Shown piece by piece: positions 1 through 4,506 of a DNA stretch of 6,098 nucleotides; position 1 is the first letter of the stretch; each line of letters starts with the position of its first letter. The stretch is taken from NCBI GenBank assembly GCA_038894275.1, contig JAWAPU010000032.1, positions 1-6,098 on the forward strand, given 5' to 3'. The notes below the pieces were generated by a model that saw nothing but the letters and a program-made list of their open reading frames with translations, was not told the DNA's origin and made no database searches. Position numbers and translations under genes: made by a program. This DNA is from JAWAPU01 sp038894275 (lineage in GTDB: Archaea > Nanobdellota > Nanobdellia > UBA10117).

Positions 1-491
1 ATTGCTATATATAAAGCACCCACAACAACAGATTCCATAGACCTTCCTCTTACTAACGCTTTTCTAACCGCTAAATTGTATATTCTGGCAGCTTCTTCTT
101 CAATGGCAGCCGGAACATTAAGCAAAGAAGCAACTCTTTTAAGTTCAACCAAAGCATATTTTAAGTTTCTTTCAAGTGCTGTAGATGATCGATTGTGCCA
201 TTCTCTCAATCTTAAAAATTTTCTTCTCTGAGAGCCAGGCAAATTATAAATTTCTGCTCCAGCTCCTATGGTAGTACCAGTACCTAAGTCTGCTCTTGTA
301 AATGTTGCTGGCGCCCCAGCTCTCCTATGATCTTCGCCATCTTCTGAAAATTCGCGCCATTCTGGACTAGTATCTATTAAATTTTCATCAATTACAGTTC
401 CACAATCTCTACAAACTATTTCGCCATGTTTTTCGTCAATATGCAAATTAGTAGAATTGCATTCAGGACATCTTTTAATAGTACCTGTCAT
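1..491 (-). CDS. tfb: Transcription initiation factor B (TFB/TFIIB), C-terminus cut by window edge
   Basis: This is the archaeal TFIIB homologue, which joins TBP at the TATA box, contacts the BRE and recruits RNA polymerase. I translated 163 codons from the ATG at 489-491; the gene continues past base 1. An N-terminal zinc ribbon shows CPEC (C8, C11) and CRDC (C27, C30). The B-reader/linker region follows (about residues 44-80), with the WREFSEDGEDHRRAGAP stretch and a TTIGA segment typical of the family. The first cyclin-like repeat begins near residue 107 (ERNLKYALVELKRVASLL) and continues through RSMESVVVGALYIA at the edge. The start is supported by GGTGAT three bases upstream, complementary to the usual 16S rRNA 3' end, and by a BRE/TATA about 35 nt upstream. 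It stands alone, divergent from the small zinc protein gene. Family identity is near certain; the second cyclin repeat lies outside the window. Confidence 0.97.
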   Translation of the reverse strand, partial: MTGTIKRCPECNSTNLHIDEKHGEIVCRDCGTVIDENLIDTSPEWREFSEDGEDHRRAGAPATFTRADLGTGTTIGAGAEIYNLPGSQRRKFLRLREWHNRSSTALERNLKYALVELKRVASLLNVPAAIEEEAARIYNLAVRKALVRGRSMESVVVGALYIA

Positions 492-494
492 GTT

Positions 495-500
495 ATCACC
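495..500 (-). promoter_or_regulatory. Ribosome binding site of tfb (GGTGAT)
   Basis: On the minus strand GGTGAT ends three bases before the tfb ATG and is an exact complement to the ATCACC of the canonical 16S rRNA 3' end. If transcription starts about 25 nt after the TATA box, this motif lies at the extreme 5' end of a leader of roughly 10 nt. Confidence 0.65.
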
Positions 501-501
501 A

Positions 502-520
502 AAATTAAGTTACTTAATTT
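502..520. repeat. Perfect 19-bp palindrome in the tfb promoter, possible operator
   Basis: The sequence AAATTAAGT-T-ACTTAATTT is a perfect inverted repeat with 9-base arms and a single central base at 511. It lies between the tfb TATA box and the tfb start codon, next to and just upstream of the expected transcription start near 500. This is where archaeal repressors commonly bind to block polymerase recruitment. The symmetry is seen directly; the operator role is inference. AT-rich DNA produces chance palindromes, but a 9-base perfect arm in a promoter is notable. Confidence 0.55.
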
Positions 521-537
521 CATTTATAAACTTTTCG
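521..537 (-). promoter_or_regulatory. BRE and TATA box of tfb
   Basis: On the minus strand CGAAAAG (BRE) is followed directly by TTTATAAATG (TATA box). The box is centred about 35 nt upstream of the tfb ATG, predicting a start near 500 and a leader of about 10 nt. The purine-rich GAAAAG/GCAAAG element before the box recurs at several other genes in this window. Confidence 0.75.
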
Positions 538-556
538 CTTTTTTTAAAAGACTTTT

Positions 557-573
557 GGAAAACCTTTATAAAT
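557..573 (+). promoter_or_regulatory. TATA-like element in the tfb / zinc-protein divergent region
   Basis: GGAAAACC followed by TTTATAAAT looks like a BRE/TATA pair on the plus strand. It sits about 65 nt before the ATG at 635 of the zinc-protein gene, so it would give a leader of about 40 nt. TTTATAAA is self-complementary, so it could also serve as a distal tfb promoter. Two copies of CAACTTTTTAA (584-594 and 601-611) lie further downstream. The second is centred about 28 nt before the ATG and is an alternative, weaker TATA box for a leaderless transcript. Which is used cannot be decided from sequence. Confidence 0.4.
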
Positions 574-634
574 ATTTTCACAACAACTTTTTAAGTATCG
601 CAACTTTTTAATCTTTTAATTGTATTTTAAATAT

Positions 635-844
635 ATGCAAGTAAACACAAAATACGAAATTAAAATTTCTAAAGATATTTTTTGTCCTAAATGCGGTGGG
701 ATGAGTTTAGTATTAAATAAAGCGACATTAGAAGAAAAGTTAGGTAAGATACCAGCCAAATTTGAAGGAGTTGTTATTAGATATTGTAAAGCATGTGATA
801 TTTATTTTTCATCTGAGCAAGTTACTTATTCGGTTAAAAAATAA
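635..844 (+). CDS. Small zinc-ribbon protein with two CxxC motifs (YgiT-like)
   Basis: This is a 69-aa protein with two CxxC knuckles, CPKC (C17, C20) followed by GG, and CKAC (C51, C54), separated by 30 residues. The pattern suggests one zinc site formed by both knuckles. Between them lies a segment of about 30 residues ending in a predicted strand, GVVIRYC. This resembles the YgiT/MqsA-type zinc domain, in which the second knuckle closes a small beta domain. Unlike MqsA there is no C-terminal helix-turn-helix, and no toxin gene is adjacent. I chose the ATG at 635 over an in-frame TTG at 620, which would add only MYFKY and has no ribosome binding site. The role is unknown; nucleic-acid or protein binding is a guess. 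It converges on the lipoprotein gene with 4 bases between stop codons. Confidence 0.8.
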   Translation: MQVNTKYEIKISKDIFCPKCGGMSLVLNKATLEEKLGKIPAKFEGVVIRYCKACDIYFSSEQVTYSVKK

Positions 845-848
845 AAAG

Positions 849-1283
849 TTAAATTTGTTGATAAATTCTCACAATTTCTTCACAATCTCTTAAAACACTC
901 GGATCAACAGGATCCGGACAACCTTGTGGTTTTAGAATTGTAAATTTAACACTCCACGCCCCACTTCTAATTGGACACTTTGCTTTAAACGGTTGACTCG
1001 CACTTACAATTTCACATTCGCTTACAGAAGAACCTATTTCTTCACAAGACCATAAACGGCCAGTTATTTCGCAAAGTGAGCTTTTTGCATTTATGAGTTG
1101 AGAATTTGCCGGCACATTTAAATTACTTAAAGTTGCAATCCCGTCATTTGTAATCGAACATTTTGCACCTTCAAAGTCTGTTTTACAAGCACTACTAGAT
1201 TTTTCACCTTTTTCAACACATCCACTAATAAAAATCGCCGCTATGATTGAAATTAATAAAAATAGAAATGCTTTTTTAACCAT
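849..1283 (-). CDS. Cysteine-rich predicted lipoprotein
   Basis: This 144-aa protein has a lysine-start signal peptide (MVKK), a hydrophobic stretch over about residues 5-19, and a lipobox ISGC with Cys22 as the predicted lipidated residue. After a short charged, serine-rich linker, the mature part has eight more cysteines (33, 42, 71, 80, 90, 103, 122, 134). This even number could form four disulfides outside the cell. I recognise no enzyme motif, and the fold is unknown; a small surface binding or structural domain is plausible. The start is well supported by a GGAGGG ribosome binding site and a TATA box. It lies downstream of S8e on the same strand but has its own promoter, so a functional link to the ribosome is unlikely. 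Confidence 0.85.
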   Translation of the reverse strand: MVKKAFLFLLISIIAAIFISGCVEKGEKSSSACKTDFEGAKCSITNDGIATLSNLNVPANSQLINAKSSLCEITGRLWSCEEIGSSVSECEIVSASQPFKAKCPIRSGAWSVKFTILKPQGCPDPVDPSVLRDCEEIVRIYQQI

Positions 1284-1287
1284 TTGA

Positions 1288-1293
1288 CCCTCC
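1288..1293 (-). promoter_or_regulatory. Strong Shine-Dalgarno of the lipoprotein gene (GGAGGG)
   Basis: GGAGGG on the minus strand lies four bases before the ATG, the strongest ribosome binding site in the window. It fixes the start at 1283. Like that of tfb, it would sit at the very 5' end of a leader of about 10 nt. Confidence 0.75.
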
Positions 1294-1313
1294 TATAAAT
1301 TTTTAAAAAATTA

Positions 1314-1330
1314 GAATTTTAAACTTTGCG
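1314..1330 (-). promoter_or_regulatory. BRE and TATA box of the lipoprotein gene
   Basis: On the minus strand CGCAAAG precedes TTTAAAATTC. The box is centred about 35 nt upstream of the ATG, the same spacing as tfb. The element lies in the gap between the S8e stop and the lipoprotein start, so the lipoprotein is probably transcribed independently. Confidence 0.65.
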
Positions 1331-1354
1331 TTTTGTGTGTTCTTCAACTTTTGG

Positions 1355-1738
1355 CTACTTACTTTTAATTAAAATAGCATTTACAACCCCATCTCGACTT
1401 GGTCTATTTGTTATCCTTGCGAGACCGTCTTCTGTTTCTATTATTGCCCCTTTGGTTAAAACATTCATTCTTGCATAGTGTCTGTTCGCAGGGTTTTCTT
1501 TTACGTATTTTATTTTCGATTTCTTGTATTTGCCATCCACCAATAAATTAACAACATCTGAGCTAATTAAACGAATAATTTTATTGCCGCCACGTTGTCT
1601 TATTTTTTTAGTCGCTAATTTTCCAACTTTAGTAAGTGTTGGATCTGAGCCTAATTCGTATAATCTTTTTTTTCGATAGGGCCAATACTTACCACCGCTT
1701 GCCTTTTTTCCTTGCCTTTTAGTCTTCCACTTTGTCAT
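1355..1738 (-). CDS. rps8e: Small-subunit ribosomal protein eS8 (S8e)
   Basis: This 127-aa, strongly basic protein has the usual length of archaeal S8e, a 30S component shared by archaea and eukaryotes. Recognisable blocks in order are the basic N-terminus with the RQGKKASGGKYWPYRKKRLYELG region, the KKIRQRGGNKIIRL stretch, KENPANRHYARMNVLTKGAIIET and the C-terminal RPSRDGVVNAILI. All are conserved S8e signatures. It diverges from the Sm-like gene across a 99-base region. A TATA box centred about 27 nt upstream and no ribosome binding site before the ATG imply a leaderless mRNA. The coding sequence is intact. Confidence 0.97.
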   Translation of the reverse strand: MTKWKTKRQGKKASGGKYWPYRKKRLYELGSDPTLTKVGKLATKKIRQRGGNKIIRLISSDVVNLLVDGKYKKSKIKYVKENPANRHYARMNVLTKGAIIETEDGLARITNRPSRDGVVNAILIKSK

Positions 1739-1759
1739 AAAGTTTTAAGAAAAAATATT

Positions 1760-1776
1760 GCTTTTAAAGTTTTGCA
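1760..1776 (-). promoter_or_regulatory. BRE and TATA box of rps8e, leaderless spacing
   Basis: Minus-strand TGCAAA followed by ACTTTAAAAGC, centred about 27 nt before the S8e ATG. This spacing places the transcription start at or next to the start codon, and no Shine-Dalgarno is present. Confidence 0.7.
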
Positions 1777-1800
1777 TTTATCTTAAATTTTTTCCATCTA

Positions 1801-1817
1801 AGCAAAGTTTTTAAATA
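1801..1817 (+). promoter_or_regulatory. BRE and TATA box of the Sm-like gene, leaderless spacing
   Basis: AGCAAAG followed by TTTTTAAATA, centred about 26 nt before the ATG at 1838. This is a textbook archaeal leaderless promoter. The S8e promoter lies back to back with it, separated by about 24 bases. Confidence 0.75.
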
Positions 1818-1837
1818 ATATCTGTTCTCCTTTAGCT

Positions 1838-2074
1838 ATGACAACAAACATAGAAAGACCACTTGATTTATTGAATGAAGCCAAAGGGAAAAGGGTTTTG
1901 GTAGAAACAAAAGCCAAAAAGCAAATTATTGGCACTTTGAAAGCGTTTGATATCCATATAAATATGGTTTTAGCAGACGCAGAGGAAAGAAACGAAGAAG
2001 GACAAATTTCGAGAAAGATCGGAGACGTATTTATACGAGGTGATATGATAGTTTTAGTAGCACCAGCGCCTTAA
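1838..2074 (+). CDS. Sm-like archaeal protein (LSm / SmAP)
   Basis: This 78-aa protein is the size of archaeal SmAP proteins, which form homoheptameric rings that bind U-rich RNA. Sm1 motif: about residues 17-50, with GKRVLVETK, the conserved G32 in IIGTLKAFD, and the RNA-binding loop D38-I-H40-I-N42 followed by MVL. Sm2 motif: about 62-74, with GDVFIRGDMIVLV and the R67-G68-D69 RNA contact. A short N-terminal helix (RPLDLLNEA) is as expected. In many archaea this gene is followed by ribosomal protein L37e; here its downstream neighbour is instead a convergent gene on the other strand. The two stop codons overlap within TTAA at 2071-2074. The promoter suggests a leaderless mRNA. Confidence 0.95.
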   Translation: MTTNIERPLDLLNEAKGKRVLVETKAKKQIIGTLKAFDIHINMVLADAEERNEEGQISRKIGDVFIRGDMIVLVAPAP

Positions 2075-3243
2075 TTAACCCTTTCGTACGTTTGCTTGAT
2101 TATATTAAACACACGCTCTAGATCTTTTGCTTCAACTAATGTGCGTAATTCCATTCTTGCAGATGCTTTTACCAGTCTAGATATTGCAATAACTGTTTTT
2201 GCGGTTATTGGAAATTTTAATTCTTTTTCTTTATCCTTGAGGTTTGCAACAAATTGAGCAATTTTATCTGCTAATTCTGGCGACATCTCAACATTTAAAT
2301 TATTTGCAATTCTAATGTATTTTTGAATAAAGACAATATCTGGCAATTTGATTGAAATTTTATCTTCAGCAATTAATTTTTTGGCAATGTCTGAAAAATT
2401 ACTCAGAGATTCTCTAACTTCAAATTGTAAATGAAAATTGTTAACATCTTCTAATTCTGTTGGTTTATTCGAGCCCGCAAGAACCTTTATTTGCGCTTCT
2501 AATTTATATGTTTTATTTGGCTTTACATATTTTATAAAACCGAATTCCATGGCATCGTATAATTTTGCTTTAAAATTTTTGTATTTTTGAATATCGCTAA
2601 TTATAAATATATTTTTGTGGGCGTTTACCAAATTTTTCATAAACGAATTTTGAGAAGCTAAAACTGCCGCAGGCGAAAGCGCGATTATGCTTTTGTAAAT
2701 TTTTTCTAAAATAGACTGGTCTTCGCATATTAATAAATAATGTAACGGTTCTTTTGAGAATAATTGTAACGCCAATGCTTGCCTCATATGTTGATTGATT
2801 ATTAAATTTGGTGCGATAAACTGAGGAATAACTTGCCAAACTTTCGTTGCAAATTCGTTAGCTCTTTTTTCAAAAAATCTTTTTTTAATTTTTTTATCTA
2901 ACTTTTCTAACCAAATTTTAGTCTCTAATTCATTGGTGAAATCAGGATTTAATGTTCTTTTTTCGGGTTTTAAATAAAAAACTCGAGGTAAAAGATCTTT
3001 TCCGCTAATTAAAAAAGACCATCCCTTCTTTTTTATTTTAATAAATGCTTTTTGTTGTTTTATTAAAAAAAGAAGTTTTGCTTTTTCATCATTTTTTAAA
3101 TATTCATCAATGATTGAAAATTGAAATTTTTCTTTATTATTTAATTTTCTTGCAAGAAAAGCCACATCTCTAACTATCTTTGCAAATTTTCTTCCGTATT
3201 TGTTGGCATCTTCTAAAATTTTTTTTCCTTTGCTAAAGTCCAT
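2071..3243 (-). CDS. Degenerate MCM-family AAA+ protein, predicted pseudo-ATPase
   Basis: This 390-aa protein has a C-terminal two-thirds that aligns by eye, in order, with the MCM helicase AAA+ core. Residues 143-162 (IAPNLIINQHMRQALALQLF) match the MCM 'IAP-x-IyG-x5-AL-x-LQLF' entry. The Walker A position (about 171-181) reads ICEDQSILEKI, without the GxxGxxKS loop. The Walker B position (about 211-221) reads NIFIISDIQKY, where MCMs have a CIDEFDKM-like sequence. LYDAMEFGFIKYVKP (228-242) matches the MCM 'LhEaMEqq-x-I-x-ia' segment, and VLAGSNKP (254-261) matches sensor 1 with its Asn. The SRFD arginine finger is replaced near 270-285. Residues about 303-390 match the C-terminal lid, including PITAKTVIAISRLVKASARMEL. 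The first 135 residues are lysine-rich, shorter than an MCM N-terminal OB/zinc region, with no zinc cysteines. I infer no ATP hydrolysis; a regulator or partner of the true MCM is possible. The ATG at 3243 is 3 nt past tRNA-Met; the open frame extends upstream, but only through the tRNA. Confidence 0.75.
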   Translation of the reverse strand: MDFSKGKKILEDANKYGRKFAKIVRDVAFLARKLNNKEKFQFSIIDEYLKNDEKAKLLFLIKQQKAFIKIKKKGWSFLISGKDLLPRVFYLKPEKRTLNPDFTNELETKIWLEKLDKKIKKRFFEKRANEFATKVWQVIPQFIAPNLIINQHMRQALALQLFSKEPLHYLLICEDQSILEKIYKSIIALSPAAVLASQNSFMKNLVNAHKNIFIISDIQKYKNFKAKLYDAMEFGFIKYVKPNKTYKLEAQIKVLAGSNKPTELEDVNNFHLQFEVRESLSNFSDIAKKLIAEDKISIKLPDIVFIQKYIRIANNLNVEMSPELADKIAQFVANLKDKEKELKFPITAKTVIAISRLVKASARMELRTLVEAKDLERVFNIIKQTYERVN

Positions 3244-3246
3244 AAG

Positions 3247-3318
3247 TGGCGGAGGTGGGAGTTGAACCCACGACATCGAGCTTATGAGACTCGCGTTCTA
3301 CCGCTGAACTACTCCGCC
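3247..3318 (-). tRNA. tRNA-Met (anticodon CAT), probably elongator
   Basis: This is a 72-nt cloverleaf. Acceptor GGCGGAG pairs perfectly with CTCCGCC, with discriminator A73. The D arm is GTTC/GAAC with loop AGCGGTA. The anticodon stem CGAGT/GCTCG (one T-G pair) has loop CTCATAA, giving CAT at 34-36. The T arm is GTGGG/CCCAC with a standard TTCAACT loop. It lacks the three G-C pairs in the anticodon stem typical of initiator tRNA, and has G1-C72 instead of the A1-U72 usual in archaeal initiators, so it is not the initiator. Elongator Met is most likely; an Ile tRNA with modified C34 (agmatidine) cannot be excluded by sequence alone. No CCA is encoded. It lies 1 nt after tRNA-Ala and 3 nt before the MCM-like start codon. 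Confidence 0.93.
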
Positions 3319-3319
3319 G

Positions 3320-3391
3320 TGGACCGGCCGGGATTCGCACCCGGGGCCTCTCCCATGCCAAGGGAGCGATCTACTACTGATCTACCGGCCC
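3320..3391 (-). tRNA. tRNA-Ala (anticodon GGC) with altered elbow
   Basis: This is a 72-nt cloverleaf. Acceptor GGGCCGG pairs with CCGGTCC, including the G3-U70 wobble that is the alanine identity element, with discriminator A73. The D arm GATC/GATC has loop AGTAGTA. The anticodon stem CTCCC/GGGAG has loop TTGGCAT (anticodon GGC). The T arm is CCGGG/CCCGG with loop TGCGAAT. Two positions are odd: the D loop has A where G18 is expected, and the T loop has G where the near-universal T55 is expected; these two bases normally pair in the tRNA elbow. G19 and C56 are retained. There is no intron and no encoded CCA. It is first of a tRNA-tRNA-mRNA transcription unit. Confidence 0.93.
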
Positions 3392-3412
3392 AAAAGAATA
3401 GAAATAGAGAAC

Positions 3413-3423
3413 TTTAAAAATTA
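3413..3423 (-). promoter_or_regulatory. TATA box of the tRNA-Ala / tRNA-Met / MCM-like unit
   Basis: Minus-strand ATTTTTAAAGT-type box (AATTTTTAAAGT region), centred about 27 nt before tRNA-Ala G1. No other promoter is evident between here and the MCM-like gene, so all three genes probably share this one. Its upstream side abuts the end of the 88-aa gene. Confidence 0.55.
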
Positions 3424-3429
3424 TACTAT

Positions 3430-3696
3430 TTATTTTTTCTTAGCTTTTACAACGCGTTTTTTTATTTTTGGAATTTCTTCAGGTCTGTATTTTTTTCTAA
3501 CTTCGTCTTCCAATCGAACTAATCTTTCTAAAACTTCGTTTATTTTTTCAGCTAAATCAATTTGCAAATCTAACGCATTTTCAATCCAATTTATTATTTC
3601 GCTCCATTTGACTTCTTTTTTCTCATCAAAATTTGCATGTATTTTTTCTTTGAGTTCTTTTGCATAGTCAATTATTTCATATGTGTGTTTTACCAT
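3430..3696 (-). CDS. Conserved-looking hypothetical, 88-aa coiled-coil protein with basic tail
   Basis: I do not recognise this 88-aa protein. It is highly charged and predicted to be mostly helical. Residues L48, I52, V55, L59, L62 and V66 are spaced 4-3-4-3-4, a clean heptad pattern for a short coiled coil, probably for self-association. Residues 70-88 end in a basic tail (KIKKRVVKAKKK) that could touch nucleic acid or rRNA. There are no cysteines, no signal peptide and no membrane segment. A TATA box centred about 24 nt upstream and no ribosome binding site point to a leaderless mRNA and support it as a real gene. It lies between tRNA-Lys and tRNA-Ala on the same strand, each apparently with its own promoter. 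Confidence 0.75.
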   Translation of the reverse strand: MVKHTYEIIDYAKELKEKIHANFDEKKEVKWSEIINWIENALDLQIDLAEKINEVLERLVRLEDEVRKKYRPEEIPKIKKRVVKAKKK

Positions 3697-3714
3697 TTAT
3701 TTTTTATTAGATTT

Positions 3715-3735
3715 AACTATAAAAAATTTTATCGC
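3715..3735 (-). promoter_or_regulatory. BRE and TATA box of the 88-aa gene, leaderless spacing
   Basis: Minus-strand GCGATAAAA followed by TTTTTTATAGTT, centred about 24 nt upstream of the ATG at 3696. No Shine-Dalgarno is seen between the box and the start codon. Confidence 0.55.
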
Positions 3736-3754
3736 TACTAAAAGAAAACAAATG

Positions 3755-3828
3755 CGGGCCCGACGAGATTCGAACTCGCGACGGCCAGCTTAAGAGGCTG
3801 GTGCTCTACCAGGCTGAGCTACGGGCCC
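3755..3828 (-). tRNA. tRNA-Lys (anticodon CTT)
   Basis: This is a 74-nt cloverleaf. Acceptor GGGCCCG pairs perfectly with CGGGCCC, with discriminator G73. The D arm GCTC/GAGC has loop AGCCTGGTA. The anticodon stem CCAGC/GCTGG has loop CTCTTAA, giving CTT at 34-36 (reads AAG). The T arm GCGAG/CTCGT has a standard TTCGAAT loop; the outermost T-arm pair is G-T. There is no intron. No CCA is encoded, as CAT follows G73. It lies two genes from the lysyl-tRNA synthetase that should charge it, with the lipid gene between; joint regulation is not implied. Confidence 0.96.
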
Positions 3829-3847
3829 ATTTAATAAATTTATTTTA

Positions 3848-3860
3848 TGTTTTAAAATTT
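3848..3860 (-). promoter_or_regulatory. TATA box of tRNA-Lys
   Basis: Minus-strand AAATTTTAAAACA, centred about 27 nt before tRNA-Lys G1. The minus-strand sequence just upstream, GCAAAGAT, resembles the BRE found elsewhere in the window and lies inside the last codons of the phosphatidyltransferase gene. Confidence 0.55.
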
Positions 3861-4467
3861 ATCTTTGCAGATATTTCCAGCTTAAAAAGATTCTTTGAAA
3901 AGCAGTTAAATTGCCAAAAATTATGAAAATTAAAGCAGCAATCTCTAAAATTGTTAAATTCAAAAACTTAAAGTGAATAAAAAAAGATTGTAAAATTAGT
4001 GCAAAAAATAAAATAACAATTCTATCTGCTCTTCCTAAAAAACCTTTGTAAATTCTACCCAACCCAAGAGCTTGAGCTTGCGTGCCTGCATAACTAGCAA
4101 GCAACACGCTAATATATGCAAAAAGTGCTAAAATCCAATTACAGAGTCCTGTTAAGGGCAACCCTACTATTAACACAAAATCTGCATATCTGTCTAAAAT
4201 ATGATCTAGAAAATCTCCTCTTTTGCTTTCTCGCTTTTTTAATCTCGCAATAAAACCATCTATGGCGTCGAAAAAACCACTAAGTCCGATTAACAAAGCC
4301 GAAATTAATAAAAAGAAATAATTTGTTTTTGAAAAATAATAAGTAAATAGTATTGCTAAAGCGAATCCAAAAGATAGTATTGTTAGTTTATTTGGGCTTA
4401 CATCTTTAAATTTATAGCTCAATTTTTCAAGTAACCAATTTATTTTATTTCTAAACCTTTCGAGCAT
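3859..4467 (-). CDS. CDP-alcohol phosphatidyltransferase, possibly archaetidylinositol-phosphate synthase
   Basis: This 202-aa integral membrane enzyme transfers a phosphoalcohol-linked lipid headgroup using a CDP-lipid donor. The family signature D-x2-D-G-x2-A-R-x8-G-x3-D-x3-D is complete: D67, D70, G71, A74, R75, G84, D88, D92. The four aspartates bind the metal and act in catalysis. SPNKLTILSF (24-33) is the usual entry to the first membrane helix. About six membrane segments follow (roughly 27-46, 50-66, 95-109, 111-128, 147-165, 170-187). GRADR (145-149) after the fourth segment is reminiscent of inositol-phosphate-using members, so archaetidylinositol-phosphate synthase is my best guess; the headgroup is not proven. 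It diverges from LysRS across only 39 bases. I see no convincing promoter or ribosome binding site of its own. Confidence 0.92.
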   Translation of the reverse strand: MLERFRNKINWLLEKLSYKFKDVSPNKLTILSFGFALAILFTYYFSKTNYFFLLISALLIGLSGFFDAIDGFIARLKKRESKRGDFLDHILDRYADFVLIVGLPLTGLCNWILALFAYISVLLASYAGTQAQALGLGRIYKGFLGRADRIVILFFALILQSFFIHFKFLNLTILEIAALIFIIFGNLTAFQRIFLSWKYLQR

Positions 4468-4470
4468 TTT

Positions 4471-4487
4471 AGAAAAGTTTAAAATAA
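4471..4487 (+). promoter_or_regulatory. BRE and TATA box of lysS, leaderless spacing
   Basis: AGAAAAG followed by TTTAAAATAA, centred about 25 nt before the LysRS ATG. No Shine-Dalgarno is present. The box lies only 4-20 bases upstream of the divergent phosphatidyltransferase start, too close to act for that gene in the usual way. Confidence 0.72.
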
Positions 4488-4506
4488 GCTCATAACTTTT
4501 TCGGTT

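Noticed and set aside
426..611. 61-aa plus-strand open frame across the tfb start and promoter.
   Set aside because: It overlaps conserved tfb coding sequence antisense and the tfb promoter; its composition is that of AT-rich noncoding DNA.
620..634. TTG start for the zinc protein.
   Set aside because: It adds five residues only, with no ribosome binding site, while an ATG follows at 635 with a TATA-like element at leaderless spacing.
2597..2839. 80-aa minus-strand open frame in another phase of the MCM-like gene.
   Set aside because: It lies wholly within a frame with clear MCM similarity; no independent signal.
2071..3243. MCM-like gene as a pseudogene of the replicative helicase.
   Set aside because: The frame is uninterrupted and the C-terminal lid is well preserved, so selection seems to maintain it; loss is confined to ATPase residues and N-terminal domains.
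3244..3276. Longer start for the MCM-like protein inside tRNA-Met, adding 11 residues (MSWVQLPPPPL).
   Set aside because: The extension is simply translation of the tRNA 3' half; the ATG right after the tRNA is a better start.
3247..3318. tRNA-Met(CAT) as the initiator tRNA.
   Set aside because: It lacks the GGG/CCC anticodon-stem pairs and the A1-U72 pair usual in archaeal initiators.
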